DNA of 64,000 nt from Flavobacteriales bacterium (GTDB lineage: Bacteria; Bacteroidota; Bacteroidia; Flavobacteriales_D; Crocinitomicaceae), in the NCBI GenBank assembly GCA_947462255.1, contig CANHOA010000008.1:60951-124950 (forward strand), read 5' to 3'. Both the position numbers and the translations under genes were made by a program. A model generated the notes under the pieces. The model saw nothing but the letters and a program-made list of their open reading frames with translations, was not told the DNA's origin and ran no database searches. Below are positions 37,314-46,750 of this stretch, in pieces. Positions within the stretch are counted from its first letter, which is position 1, and the number at the start of each line of letters is the position of its first letter.

Positions 37314-38333
37314 ATGTCAGCATGGAGAGATTCATATCAAATAATAAAACACGTTTCAGTTCTAAAAATATGGAATTTATGCCTGTTGAAAACAAGTTAT
37401 CTTCTCAGTAGAATATTTAAAAAACCAATTGTTTTTGGTTTTCCATTTTCCTTAAGTATTGAACCCACCACTGCTTGTAATCTTGCCTGTCCAGAGTGCC
37501 CGAGTGGTTTGAAGCAGTTTTCGAGACCTACCGGAAAATTAGATCTAAATGTGCACAAGCAAATGCTTGAACAAGTAAAAAAATCTGTTTTTTATATAAA
37601 TTATTATTTTCAGGGTGAACCGTTTATTCATCCTCAATTTTTGGATTTGATACGGGAAGCGAAGCTTGCAAAAATGTATACTTCAACGTCTACGAATGCT
37701 CATTTTATTGATAAAGCCAAAGCCTTAGAGATTATTGATTCCGGTCTGGATCGATTGATTATTTCTGTAGATGGAATCACGCAGGCGACTTATGAGCAAT
37801 ACCGTGTGAATGGTAGTTTGTCAAAAGTGTTGGAAGCATCTGCCTTTTTAGTGGAAGCTAAAAAGGAAAGGAGGTCAGCAACGCCTTTTCTGATTTTTCA
37901 ATTTTTAGCGGTTAAACCGAATGAAGCTGAAATACCTGCAGTTTTTACTTTAGCAAAAGAAATAGGGATTGATGAGGTCCGAATTAAAACAGCGCAATTG
38001 TACGATTTTAAGAATGGAAATAGTTTGATGCCAGAGCAAGAAGAATATGCGCGTTATGCTAAGCAATCCGATGGGACGTATAAATTAAAAGGTCGTCAGG
38101 GAAATCATTGCTGGCGAATGTGGTCCGGAAGCGTCTTAACATGGGATGGAAAAGTAGTTCCTTGTTGTTTTGACAAAGACGCGTCGCATGTTCTTGGAAA
38201 TGTTACAGATCAACATTTTCGAGGCATATGGAAATCAAAAGAATATCAAAGATTTCGGTATGCGGTGCTCGTAAATCGACAAGAAATCGACATCTGCAAA
38301 AATTGCTCAGAGGGAACAAAGGTTTGGTCGTAA
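37314..38333 (+). CDS. radical SAM enzyme with a SPASM domain
   Basis: The radical SAM cluster motif is C55-x3-C59-x2-C62 in PTTACNLACPECPSG. The core continues with YFQGEPFIHP, STSTNAHFID and LIISVDG, and a C-terminal SPASM/Twitch-like region has HCWRMWSG, VVPCCFDK and ICKNC at ~265-335, which bind further iron-sulfur clusters. Members modify peptides or proteins or act in cofactor synthesis. No obvious short precursor peptide follows. The substrate is unknown. Confidence 0.83.
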   Translation: MSAWRDSYQIIKHVSVLKIWNLCLLKTSYLLSRIFKKPIVFGFPFSLSIEPTTACNLACPECPSGLKQFSRPTGKLDLNVHKQMLEQVKKSVFYINYYFQGEPFIHPQFLDLIREAKLAKMYTSTSTNAHFIDKAKALEIIDSGLDRLIISVDGITQATYEQYRVNGSLSKVLEASAFLVEAKKERRSATPFLIFQFLAVKPNEAEIPAVFTLAKEIGIDEVRIKTAQLYDFKNGNSLMPEQEEYARYAKQSDGTYKLKGRQGNHCWRMWSGSVLTWDGKVVPCCFDKDASHVLGNVTDQHFRGIWKSKEYQRFRYAVLVNRQEIDICKNCSEGTKVWS

Positions 38334-38388
38334 AGCAAATTAGTCATGCTGCTTGAGTTCTTTATTGAAAATTCAAAGATTTTTCAGT

Positions 38389-38423
38389 AAAAAAAATCCC
38401 GATTACCTTGAGCAACCGGGATT
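38389..38423 (-). terminator. terminator of the BtuG-like gene
   Basis: The stem AATCCCG/CGGGATT (38395-38401 with 38417-38423) is followed on the minus strand by a run of T. It also lies between convergent genes and may work for the radical SAM gene. Confidence 0.8.
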
Positions 38424-38444
38424 GAAGATTCATAAAGATAAAGC

Positions 38445-39692
38445 TTATCGCTTAATAAATTGTTGGTTTATTCCGTTCACGTTAAGCACATAAATCCCTT
38501 GGTTCAGAGCGCTTATATCTAAACTTGTTGCACTTGATTCAATGAGTATCTTTCCTGTAAAGTCGTAAACTCGCTTTACTCCATCAATCGAAACGTTTAA
38601 ATAATCCACTGCTGGATTTGGATAAACACTGATGGTATTTTCTATTGCTGCAATGCCTGCAGATGAACGTACATCAAAGACAATTGTACCTGGCGAAATT
38701 CCTACGTTGAAGTTCGATAGTTCGTTGTTGTTTGCATCGAAAATATGCACTTTCCCAAAAGAGAAAAAATCGGTTTCACTCGTGTACAACTGACCTGTAA
38801 CAGGCTCTTGAGCGAGTTCATAGTAATTTAATGTATGGCCAGCAAGCGGACCATTAGTATTCATTAAATTGATATCAAATTCAATCAAAGCAGTTTCCAT
38901 CGAAATTTGATAGACCAATTTATCGTCTCTAAGCGCTGAGGTTCCACATCCTGTTCCTACAGATAGTAAGTTAAAGGTAGAATTACTCGTTCCATCTAAG
39001 GCGACTTTTGAAACAGATGCCCCAGACCAATCTTTATTGTTAACGCTGTACAAGAAATCACCCGATTTCAATAGGTTGTCTGGATTTTTTCCGTCAGGAC
39101 CAAGATCAACTTCATTTCCATAGCTTAGGTTGCTTAAATCCAATTTTCCGATTAGGCCTTTCTCATTACCCCATTCGTAACCGTTGTTCACGGCAATGTA
39201 AGCTGATGATCCATCAATTACAATGTTTTGTGCTGCCCATTTCGGACCTTGCACTGTATCTATGGCTTGAATTAAAGATAGTGTATTAGCATCGTAAATA
39301 TGAAGATAAGAACTATAGCTAGTCAGGTATTCCCCACGTGAGGCAACTAATTTATTTTGGTAGATTCCTAAGTTACGCACTCCTGGGCACGAAACAGAAG
39401 CAACTTCTTGGTGCGTATTCAAATCCATTTTGAAAATTTTTGTATCTGCAGCGACATAGTAGAAATTTCCATCGATGATAACGTCAGATCCGAAGCGCAT
39501 TCCTTCTAAGGTGTCAACTATTTGATAGGTTTGATTCGCAGGATTATAACTACCAATGGTAACGGGATCAATAATTTGATTGGTCTGGTAATCAAAATAA
39601 CCTTCATTTAAAATGAGGGCTTGGTGCACATAGTTTTGCGCCTGTACAAGCGCTGTTATGCTTAAGCTAAGGGTAAGTAGTACCTTTTTCAT
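38445..39692 (-). CDS. T9SS-sorted beta-propeller protein under B12 riboswitch control (BtuG-like)
   Basis: The 415-residue product has a signal peptide (ends LVQAQ) and then six or seven ~45-residue repeats typical of YncE-like propellers (GMRFGSDVIIDGNFYYVAADTKIFKMDL, VRNLGIYQNKLVAS, WAAQNIVIDGSSAYIAVNNGYEW, and others). The last ~75 residues (VYPNPAVDYLNVSID... QGIYVLNVNG) form a type A T9SS sorting domain. The gene is transcribed behind a cobalamin riboswitch. In Bacteroides, BtuG proteins are surface YncE-like propellers that bind B12 and hand it to BtuB. The present protein has no lipobox, so T9SS would take the place of lipid anchoring. Assignment to B12 capture rests on fold and riboswitch together. 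Confidence 0.72.
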   Translation of the reverse strand: MKKVLLTLSLSITALVQAQNYVHQALILNEGYFDYQTNQIIDPVTIGSYNPANQTYQIVDTLEGMRFGSDVIIDGNFYYVAADTKIFKMDLNTHQEVASVSCPGVRNLGIYQNKLVASRGEYLTSYSSYLHIYDANTLSLIQAIDTVQGPKWAAQNIVIDGSSAYIAVNNGYEWGNEKGLIGKLDLSNLSYGNEVDLGPDGKNPDNLLKSGDFLYSVNNKDWSGASVSKVALDGTSNSTFNLLSVGTGCGTSALRDDKLVYQISMETALIEFDINLMNTNGPLAGHTLNYYELAQEPVTGQLYTSETDFFSFGKVHIFDANNNELSNFNVGISPGTIVFDVRSSAGIAAIENTISVYPNPAVDYLNVSIDGVKRVYDFTGKILIESSATSLDISALNQGIYVLNVNGINQQFIKR

Positions 39693-39807
39693 ACGTTCTG
39701 TATTTTAAACGATTAATAAATAAAATTTTGAAGAAGAAAAAAGATAGGGCAGGGCATGGGGCAACAATCCCATAACCGAGTCCAACTTTAATCTGAAGTC
39801 TTCACTC

Positions 39808-39946
39808 CGTTCATGGCAAGTCTTCTGGCTCACACTAAGTTCGAATCGCCTTCCCGAATGAACAGTGGACAATGATTCGTTTTTAAAGTGCTTACAGCTG
39901 CAGTTACAGCTCCGGATTCACACCGGATTCCTTATTAATCTCTTAT
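39808..39946 (-). promoter_or_regulatory. cobalamin (vitamin B12) riboswitch
   Basis: Read on the minus strand, the conserved blocks appear in the right order: GGAATCCGGTG, GAATCCGGAGCTG, ACTG..GCTGTAAGC, CCACTG, GGGAAGGCG and the B12 box GTGAGCCAGAAGACTTGCC. The aptamer sits ~115 bases upstream of the BtuG-like start codon. A further small hairpin at 39756-39773 (ATGGG/CCCAT) may be part of the expression platform. Cobalamin binding should repress the gene. Confidence 0.93.
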
Positions 39947-39967
39947 GTAGAGAACCAAAGAACGTTG

Positions 39968-39975
39968 CAAATGTA
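39968..39975 (-). promoter_or_regulatory. -7 box in front of the B12 riboswitch
   Basis: It reads TACATTTG on the minus strand, about 22 bases upstream of the aptamer, well placed for the start of the riboswitch RNA. Confidence 0.5.
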
Positions 39976-40052
39976 GTTAAAATCTTCTAATATAGATTAT
40001 TCTCATTTATGTCTTTTTTATTTATATTTTGAATGAATTCTAGTTGATTTAT

Positions 40053-40082
40053 TTGTCAATTAAAAAACTATCACTACTTTTG
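40053..40082 (+). promoter_or_regulatory. promoter of rpsO
   Basis: TTG at 40053-40055 and TACTTTTG at 40075-40082 with exactly 19 bases between: a full match to the Bacteroidota consensus. The rpsO start codon is 58 bases after the -7 box. Confidence 0.75.
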
Positions 40083-40093
40083 CAACCGTCTAA

Positions 40094-40106
40094 ACCGAGA
40101 GTCGGT
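40094..40106 (+). promoter_or_regulatory. leader hairpin of rpsO
   Basis: ACCGA and TCGGT pair around GAG in the short 5' leader. S15 often represses its own translation through leader structures, so this may be an autoregulatory site, but it is small and matches no known S15 leader that I recognise. Confidence 0.35.
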
Positions 40107-40140
40107 GAGGCTACATAAAAATTATTTAAACAATATTGGC

Positions 40141-40410
40141 ATGTATTTAAACCCAGAAGCAAAAAAAGAAATCTTCGCTAAACACGGAGGTTCCGAAACA
40201 AACACAGGATCTACAGAAGGTCAGGTTGCTTTGTTCACGTATCGTATTAGTCATTTGACAGAGCACTTGAAGAAAAATCGTAAGGATTTTGGAACGCAAC
40301 GCTCTCTTCAATTATTAGTAGGGAAAAGAAGAAGTTTATTAGATTACCTAAAAAGTAAAGACATAGAGAAATATCGTGCTTTAGTGAAAGAATTAGGATT
40401 ACGTCGTTAA
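40141..40410 (+). CDS. rpsO: 30S ribosomal protein S15
   Basis: The 89-residue protein beginning MYLNPEAKKEIFAKHGG has the S15 signature: TGSTEGQVALFTYRISHLTEHLK followed by HLK...DFGTQRSLQLLVGKRRSLLDYLK. It binds 16S rRNA early in small-subunit assembly. The ATG at 40141 is chosen; an upstream GTG frame at 40105 would add 12 residues that overlap the leader hairpin. pnp follows as in many bacteria, here separated by a terminator. Confidence 0.96.
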   Translation: MYLNPEAKKEIFAKHGGSETNTGSTEGQVALFTYRISHLTEHLKKNRKDFGTQRSLQLLVGKRRSLLDYLKSKDIEKYRALVKELGLRR

Positions 40411-40442
40411 TTCTTAACTGAGTACACAAATTTTATTGGAGG

Positions 40443-40476
40443 GGACATTCGGCATTAGTCGTATGTCCTTTTTTTT
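40443..40476 (+). terminator. terminator between rpsO and pnp
   Basis: GGACAT (40443-40448) pairs with ATGTCC (40463-40468), followed by eight T. Partial read-through into pnp is likely if the genes are co-regulated. Confidence 0.8.
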
Positions 40477-40503
40477 GTATAATAACCAAGTAAATAAATA
40501 AAA

Positions 40504-42654
40504 ATGAATATAGGAATTAAAAAGTCAATGGTCACCGGTGGTAAAACTATCAGCGTTGAGACCGGTAAATTGGCAAAACAATCGGATGGCGCTGTTGTCG
40601 TTCGTATGGGAGATACCATGTTGTTAGCAACTATCGTTTCTTCTCAAGAAGCAAAAGAAGGAGTAGATTTCCTTCCATTAACAGTTGATTACCGTGAGAA
40701 ATATTCGGCAGCAGGACGTTTTCCTGGTGGATTTTTCCGAAGAGAAGCAAGACCGTCTGAAACAGAGATTTTAGTAATGCGTTTGGTTGATAGAGCACTA
40801 CGCCCTTTGTTTCCAGATGATTACCATGCTGAAGTTCAATTGATGATTCAGTTATTATCTTATGATGGTATTCATAATCCGGATGCTTTATGTGGATTTG
40901 CTGCATCTGCTGCTATCACTGTTTCTGACATTCCATTCAATGGTCCAATGTCTGAAGTACGTGTTGGTCGTGTTGACGGTGAATATATATTAAACCCAAC
41001 AATGGCTGAAATGGCTGTTTCTGATATCGATATCGTGATTGCTGGAACCATGAAAGACATCAACATGTTGGAAGGTGAAATGCAAGAAATTTCTGAAGAT
41101 GAATTAATCGAGGTGTTCAAAATTGCTCACGTTGCTATTAAAGAGCAGTGTCAATTTCAATTAGATCTAGCTGCTGAAATCCCAACTTCACATCCTAAGC
41201 GTACGTATTCGCATGAATCTCACGACGAAGCGGTTAAAGCGAAGGTTTATGAATTAGCCATGGAAAAATGTAAAGATGTGGCAAGAATGGGCTTGGCTAA
41301 TAAAGCGAAGCGTACTGAATTGTTTGATGCTATTAAATCCGAAGTTAAAGCAAGTTATTCTGATGAAGAATTGGCACTTGTAGGAAAATTCATTTCTCCT
41401 TACTTTTCTGAGGTTAAAAAGAAAGCTGTTCGTTGGGTAATGCTAAACGATCGTAAGCGTTTGGATGGTCGTCAATTTGACGAAATTCGTTCGATTTGGG
41501 CTGAGGTAGATTATTTACCGATGGTTCACGGTTCAGCGGTATTTACTCGTGGAGAAACTCAATCATTAACTACCTTAACCCTAGGTGGTAAAATGGATGA
41601 GCAATTAATTGACGGTGCTACATTTAAAGGAACGGAACGTTTTATGTTGCATTACAATTTCCCACCTTTTTCAACGGGTGAAGCGAAGCCATTAAGAGGA
41701 ACGTCTCGACGAGAAATTGGACATGGTAACTTAGCTTTACGTGCACTTAAGCCAGTTCTTCCAGATGATAATCCTTATACAATTCGAATTGTTTCTGATA
41801 TATTAGAATCCAATGGTTCGTCTTCGATGGCAACTGTTTGTGCTGGAACCTTAGCATTAATGGATGGTGGAATTCAAATCAAAGCACCAGTTTCTGGTAT
41901 TGCAATGGGTTTAATTACGGATGAAGGTAAATTTGCTATTCTTTCTGACATTTTAGGTGATGAAGATCATTTAGGTGATATGGATTTCAAAGTGACGGGT
42001 ACTGCGAAAGGCATCACCGCTTGTCAGATGGATATCAAAGTTGATGGCCTTCCTTACGAAGTGCTTATTCAAGCGTTGGAGCAAGCAAAAGCTGGTCGTC
42101 TTCATATACTTGAAAAAATTATTGAAACCATGCCTGCGCCTAGAGCAGAATTGAAACCGCAAACACCGCGTGTTGAAATGTTTATCGTGCCGAATGATAT
42201 GATTGGTGCTATTATCGGACCTGGAGGAAAAATTATTCAAGGTCTTCAAAAAGAAACGAAAACTACTATTACTATCGAAGAATTACCTACAACGGAAGGG
42301 CGTGTTCAAATTCTTTCTAACAATGCGGAAGATATGAATGAAGCGGTTAGAAGAATTAAGTCCATTGCTTTTCCTCCACTCGTTGAAGATGGAGCAACTT
42401 ACCATGGTAAAATCAAATCTGTAAAGGATTTCGGTTGTTTCGTTGAAATACTTCCTGGTACAGATGGTTTAATCCATATTTCTGAATTCTCTTGGGAGAA
42501 AGTAGCGAAAATGGAAGATGTTTGTAAAGAAGGTGATATGATCGATTTCAAAGTAATTGGTAAAGATCCAAAAACTAAAAAATGGAAATTGTCTCGGAAG
42601 GTATTATTACCAAGACCTGAAAGAGAAACCGAAACTGAAGCATCAAATTCTTAA
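40504..42654 (+). CDS. pnp: polyribonucleotide nucleotidyltransferase (PNPase)
   Basis: The 716-residue protein has two RNase PH domains (first: [28 protein letters not shown] and [15 protein letters not shown]; second: [15 protein letters not shown] with [17 protein letters not shown]). A KH domain ([20 protein letters not shown]) and an S1 domain ([29 protein letters not shown]) follow. It degrades RNA 3' to 5' by phosphorolysis. It has its own terminator downstream. Confidence 0.97.
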   Translation: MNIGIKKSMVTGGKTISVETGKLAKQSDGAVVVRMGDTMLLATIVSSQEAKEGVDFLPLTVDYREKYSAAGRFPGGFFRREARPSETEILVMRLVDRALRPLFPDDYHAEVQLMIQLLSYDGIHNPDALCGFAASAAITVSDIPFNGPMSEVRVGRVDGEYILNPTMAEMAVSDIDIVIAGTMKDINMLEGEMQEISEDELIEVFKIAHVAIKEQCQFQLDLAAEIPTSHPKRTYSHESHDEAVKAKVYELAMEKCKDVARMGLANKAKRTELFDAIKSEVKASYSDEELALVGKFISPYFSEVKKKAVRWVMLNDRKRLDGRQFDEIRSIWAEVDYLPMVHGSAVFTRGETQSLTTLTLGGKMDEQLIDGATFKGTERFMLHYNFPPFSTGEAKPLRGTSRREIGHGNLALRALKPVLPDDNPYTIRIVSDILESNGSSSMATVCAGTLALMDGGIQIKAPVSGIAMGLITDEGKFAILSDILGDEDHLGDMDFKVTGTAKGITACQMDIKVDGLPYEVLIQALEQAKAGRLHILEKIIETMPAPRAELKPQTPRVEMFIVPNDMIGAIIGPGGKIIQGLQKETKTTITIEELPTTEGRVQILSNNAEDMNEAVRRIKSIAFPPLVEDGATYHGKIKSVKDFGCFVEILPGTDGLIHISEFSWEKVAKMEDVCKEGDMIDFKVIGKDPKTKKWKLSRKVLLPRPERETETEASNS

Positions 42655-42677
42655 AATAGAAAAAGAATAGAATATTA

Positions 42678-42704
42678 AAAGGCGATTAATTCGCCTTTTT
42701 TTTG
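42678..42704 (+). terminator. terminator of pnp
   Basis: A 9-bp stem with arms AAAAGGCGA and TCGCCTTTT around a 5-base loop (TTAAT), followed by further T residues. Confidence 0.9.
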
Positions 42705-42735
42705 CCTTTTTTATCCTCATTTTGATTTCTTAGCT

Positions 42736-42743
42736 TACCTTTG
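42736..42743 (+). promoter_or_regulatory. -7 box of the MopE-repeat gene
   Basis: TACCTTTG, 17 bases before the start codon; a -33 TTG at the right distance is not evident. Confidence 0.4.
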
Positions 42744-42760
42744 ACTTCTAAATATTTAAA

Positions 42761-45700
42761 ATGAAAAAAATCTACCTTGTTCTCAGTTTAATAGTAGCTC
42801 ATGTGTCTATGGCTCAGCCGCTTCTATATGATGGTTTTAATTATACGCCTAGTGCTACCAATGGAATAAATGTCCAAAGCAGCGGGGCATGGGCCAATGT
42901 CAATACGGGAGACTCCATTTTGGTGACAGCTAATTCACTTACTTATGCTGGTTTGGCTGCTTCGATAGGCAATAAAGTAGCCTTCGATGGAGCAGGTGTT
43001 GATAATTACAGGTTTTTTAGCCCGCAAACAACAGGAACGGTCTATGCATCTTGTATTTTAAATGTGAGTTCATTGGGTACTATGAATGCAACCGGAACGT
43101 ATGTGTTGAATTTCATGGAGACGGGTTCTACTGCTACCTATGGTGGATGCTTGTGGTTGAAAGCAAGTGCCACAGCTGGGAAGTATTTAATTGGTATTTC
43201 AAATAGAAGTTCTGTTTCTCCTGTTACGTATACTACTGTAGATATGAATTTGAATCAAAGCTACTTCATTGTTTTTTCATATGAAATCATAGCAGGTTTA
43301 GCAAACGATGTCACAAGAATGTGGATAAATACCACTCAATTTGGTGGAACAGCGCCCGTTTCTACACTCACGGCTACAGGCGGAACGGATTTAGGTGTAG
43401 CAGGAATTGGAAGGATTTTATTGCGTCAACCCGCTACAACCCTTGCAGCGCCATTTGTTGAATTCGATGAAATACGAGTAGGTACAACCTGGGCAGATGT
43501 AACGCCTTGTGCGAGTCCAAGCTCTTATTACCAAGATTTAGACGGGGACACTTTCGGAGATCCAAATTCAGTGGTGCTATCGTGTATGTCAATGCCAGGA
43601 TTGGTTACCAATAATTTAGATTGTAACGATAATAATGCGGCCATTAATCCGAATACTATCTGGTATGCCGATACGGACGGAGATGGTTTTGGTAATTTGT
43701 CTGTGACCCAAACGGGCTGTGTTCAACCTACCGGTTTCGTTTCCAATAGCACGGATTGTAATGACAACAACGCAGCAGTGAACGCAGTCACAACTTGGTA
43801 TCAAGACTCCGATGGAGATGGCTACGGTAATCTTGCCGTAACTTTGCAAAATTGTGGTCAACCAGTCGGATATGTAGTTAACAGTACAGATTGCAATGAT
43901 GCTTCTGCGGCAGTGAATCCTGGTGCAGTTGAAGTTTACAACGGAATCGACGACAATTGCAACAATACTGTAGATGAAGGATTTACACCAATAAATTACT
44001 ACCTCGACAACGATGGAGATGGGGTAGGAGGCGCTACCTTTGTGGTCAATGTTACCTCTCCTGGTCCTAATTATACCTTAACGACTGGCGATTGTAATGA
44101 CAATAATCCAAACATCTTCCCTGGAAATACAGAAATTTGTGACAACCTAGACAACGATTGCGATCTTCTAATTGATGAAGGCTTGACCTTTGTTTCATAC
44201 TATCAAGATTTAGATGGCGATAGCTACGGAAATGCTTCAGTGATGCTATCAACCTGTACACCACCTCTTGGATATGTATTGAACAGTACCGATTGCCAAG
44301 ACAATGCGGCAACTATCAATCCAGCGGCTTTTGATATTCCTGGTAATGGAATTGATGAAGATTGTAGTGGTCTTGATGCGCCTATTGTTCCATTAGTCCT
44401 TGGTTTATATGAATTTACAGGAGCTTCTGCTTGCCCAGTAACTAGTAATTTAGTTACTTCGCAACCGGTTAATGCCTTGTTTTCACCGTTTTCTAATTTA
44501 GGAGCTATTTGCTCGCCTACAGGGAATGTATTTAGTGCATCAGCGTGGAATCTATCTAATACAATTGATTTAAATCAATATAACGAATTTTCTGTTGTAG
44601 CTGATTCTTGTTTTGGATTGAATCTTTCTTCCTTTGCTTTTAATCACCGTACAAGTAGTACTGGTGGAAGCCCTACTTGGATACTGCGTTCAAGTTTGGA
44701 TAATTTCACAACAAATATTGGCTCAGGTTTATCGGGAAATAATGGTAATGTCGTGTTGGATGATACCGTTTTATTATCGCCTGCATTTTTAAATATTTAT
44801 CAAGTTACTTTCCGTCTTTATTTGACAAATATTGGAGCGGTAGGTTCAACATGGCGAGTGGATAATGTAAGTTTATATGGTAATGTTGTGGCAACTGCTC
44901 CGCAACTTTATTATGCAGATGTGGATGGAGATGGATTCGGAAATGCAAACAATACCTTGTTATCTTGTACATTACCTTTAGGTTATACCTCTAATAACAC
45001 GGATTGTAATGATAATGATTCGTTAATCAATCCTTTAACAACCTGGTTTGTAGATGCAGATTTAGACGGATTTGGGAATCCAAACAACTTTGTAACAAGT
45101 TGTATTCAACCTCCAGGAACATCCATTAATGGATTGGATTGTGACGATTCCAACCCTCAGTTGAATTTGGTTGTTGGGTACTATGTAGATGCTGATTCAG
45201 ATGGTTTTGGTGATGATGCTACAGGAGTGGTGACATGCGCTCAACCAGCAAACACGGTAACTATTGGTGGTGACTGCGATGATGCTGATTCTACTGTTTA
45301 TCCAGGTGCAATTGAACTTTGTGATGGCTTAGATAACAACTGTAATAATAATATCGATGAAGGATTGCCAGTAACAACCTATTATGAGGATTTAGATGGC
45401 GATACTTATGGATCTTCTGTGGCAATAACTACTTGCGAAACTTTGGGTAATGGCTTCGTTTTAATTTCCGGAGATTGTGACGATAACAATCCAAATGCTT
45501 ATCCAGGAGCCATGGATGTCCTTGATAATGGCATCGATGAGAATTGTGATGGAGTAGATAATTATTTAGCCATAGGTGAGCAATCTTTGGAGTCTGTGGT
45601 CTTAATGCCTAATCCAGCGCAAACGGTTGTTCAAATCATTCCTCCAACTAATTTTAATGGCTTAGTTGAAGTAATGGACCTAAAAGGAACGGTGGTGTAT

Positions 45701-45820
45701 CGATCGATTTTTGCGACAGATGTAATTAATCTTTCGGTAGAATCTTGGTCAAGAGGTCTTTATCTAGTTCGTTTGAGCGCTGTTAATTACGCACAAGTAC
45801 TGAAGTTGGTAGTAGAGTAA
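42761..45820 (+). CDS. large T9SS protein with nine MopE-like metal-binding repeats
   Basis: The 1019-residue product has a signal peptide (ends VSMAQ). An N-terminal domain (~20-250) looks like a concanavalin-type beta sandwich. Nine MopE-like repeats then follow in two blocks (about 254-541 and 713-935), each with a D-DGDG-G acidic motif, a Cys, and DC-D-----NP; some have a second acidic motif GIDDNCN..VDEG. A beta-rich insert (~545-712) splits the blocks. The C-terminus (MPNPAQTVVQI, GLYLVRLS) is a T9SS sorting domain. The acidic motifs resemble calcium-binding thrombospondin-3-like loops; MopE itself binds copper. Function is inferred to be at the surface. Confidence 0.8.
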   Translation: MKKIYLVLSLIVAHVSMAQPLLYDGFNYTPSATNGINVQSSGAWANVNTGDSILVTANSLTYAGLAASIGNKVAFDGAGVDNYRFFSPQTTGTVYASCILNVSSLGTMNATGTYVLNFMETGSTATYGGCLWLKASATAGKYLIGISNRSSVSPVTYTTVDMNLNQSYFIVFSYEIIAGLANDVTRMWINTTQFGGTAPVSTLTATGGTDLGVAGIGRILLRQPATTLAAPFVEFDEIRVGTTWADVTPCASPSSYYQDLDGDTFGDPNSVVLSCMSMPGLVTNNLDCNDNNAAINPNTIWYADTDGDGFGNLSVTQTGCVQPTGFVSNSTDCNDNNAAVNAVTTWYQDSDGDGYGNLAVTLQNCGQPVGYVVNSTDCNDASAAVNPGAVEVYNGIDDNCNNTVDEGFTPINYYLDNDGDGVGGATFVVNVTSPGPNYTLTTGDCNDNNPNIFPGNTEICDNLDNDCDLLIDEGLTFVSYYQDLDGDSYGNASVMLSTCTPPLGYVLNSTDCQDNAATINPAAFDIPGNGIDEDCSGLDAPIVPLVLGLYEFTGASACPVTSNLVTSQPVNALFSPFSNLGAICSPTGNVFSASAWNLSNTIDLNQYNEFSVVADSCFGLNLSSFAFNHRTSSTGGSPTWILRSSLDNFTTNIGSGLSGNNGNVVLDDTVLLSPAFLNIYQVTFRLYLTNIGAVGSTWRVDNVSLYGNVVATAPQLYYADVDGDGFGNANNTLLSCTLPLGYTSNNTDCNDNDSLINPLTTWFVDADLDGFGNPNNFVTSCIQPPGTSINGLDCDDSNPQLNLVVGYYVDADSDGFGDDATGVVTCAQPANTVTIGGDCDDADSTVYPGAIELCDGLDNNCNNNIDEGLPVTTYYEDLDGDTYGSSVAITTCETLGNGFVLISGDCDDNNPNAYPGAMDVLDNGIDENCDGVDNYLAIGEQSLESVVLMPNPAQTVVQIIPPTNFNGLVEVMDLKGTVVYRSIFATDVINLSVESWSRGLYLVRLSAVNYAQVLKLVVE

Positions 45821-45880
45821 ATAGTGAACTTAGGTGCTTGTTAAATAGACTGACCTTTGGCACAAATTTAACAAACAAGA

Positions 45881-46750
45881 ATGACTCAAGTACAAACAGC
45901 TATACGAACGACTTATTTTAGCATTGCAGGAAATACGATCTTAGCAATATTAAAAGGCCTAGCTGGATATTTCGGTAATTCTTATGCGCTCATTGCTGAT
46001 GCTATTGAATCAACTACAGATATTTTTTCTTCATTCTTGGTATTATTCGGAATTAAATATTCAAGTAGACCGCCCGACAAAAACCATCCTTATGGCCACG
46101 GGAGAGCCGAACCATTAATTACATTTTTAGTAGTTGGATTCCTAATTACATCTGCAGTAATCATCATATATGAGAGTATCAATAATATTGCTACTCCGCA
46201 CGGATTACCAAAAGTATGGACATTGTTTGTCCTTATTCCTTTAATTCTTTGGAAAGAAATATCTTATCGTTTGGTAATGAAAAAAGCGAAAGAGATAAAT
46301 AGCTCTTCATTAAAAGCAGATGCTTGGCATCATAGAAGCGATGCGATTACTTCGATTACGGCATTAATTGGGATTTCCATTGCATTATATTTTGGAAAGG
46401 GTTTCGAAACAGCAGATGATTGGGCGGCATTATTTGCATCATTTTTTATACTTTACAATTGCTATAAAATTTTTAGACCAGCGCTTGGAGAAATTATGGA
46501 CGAGCATCTTTATGATGACCTTGTTGAAGAAATTAGAAAAGTATCGTTAACAGTTGAAGGAATAGTTGAAACCGAAAAATGTTACATCAGAAAAGTTGGA
46601 ATGAAATATCATGTTGATCTACATGCAGCAGTGGATGCTACCATTTCGGTTAAAAAAGGGCACGATATCGCACATAAACTCGTAGATGTTCTGAAAGATA
46701 ATATCCCGCAATTAGGTCATGTTTTAATTCATATCGAACCAAATGATTAG
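45881..46750 (+). CDS. cation diffusion facilitator family transporter
   Basis: The 289-residue protein has four to six membrane helices and the metal-site motifs of the family: DAIESTTDIFSS in the second helix, HPYGHGRAEP in the loop, and HHRSDAITS in the fifth helix, followed by a cytoplasmic C-terminal domain (EKCYIRKVGMKYHVDLH). It exchanges a divalent metal such as zinc, iron or manganese for protons; the metal cannot be told. Its last 8 bases overlap a leftover VOC-protein fragment. Confidence 0.92.
   Translation: MTQVQTAIRTTYFSIAGNTILAILKGLAGYFGNSYALIADAIESTTDIFSSFLVLFGIKYSSRPPDKNHPYGHGRAEPLITFLVVGFLITSAVIIIYESINNIATPHGLPKVWTLFVLIPLILWKEISYRLVMKKAKEINSSSLKADAWHHRSDAITSITALIGISIALYFGKGFETADDWAALFASFFILYNCYKIFRPALGEIMDEHLYDDLVEEIRKVSLTVEGIVETEKCYIRKVGMKYHVDLHAAVDATISVKKGHDIAHKLVDVLKDNIPQLGHVLIHIEPND

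Noticed and set aside
40105..40141. A GTG start for rpsO at 40105
   Set aside because: S15 begins at the ATG at 40141; the 12 extra residues come from the leader that contains the hairpin.
43500..45600. The repeated DNA of the MopE-type gene as a mobile repeat
   Set aside because: The repeats are in frame, each encodes the same protein motif, and they are divergent at the base level.
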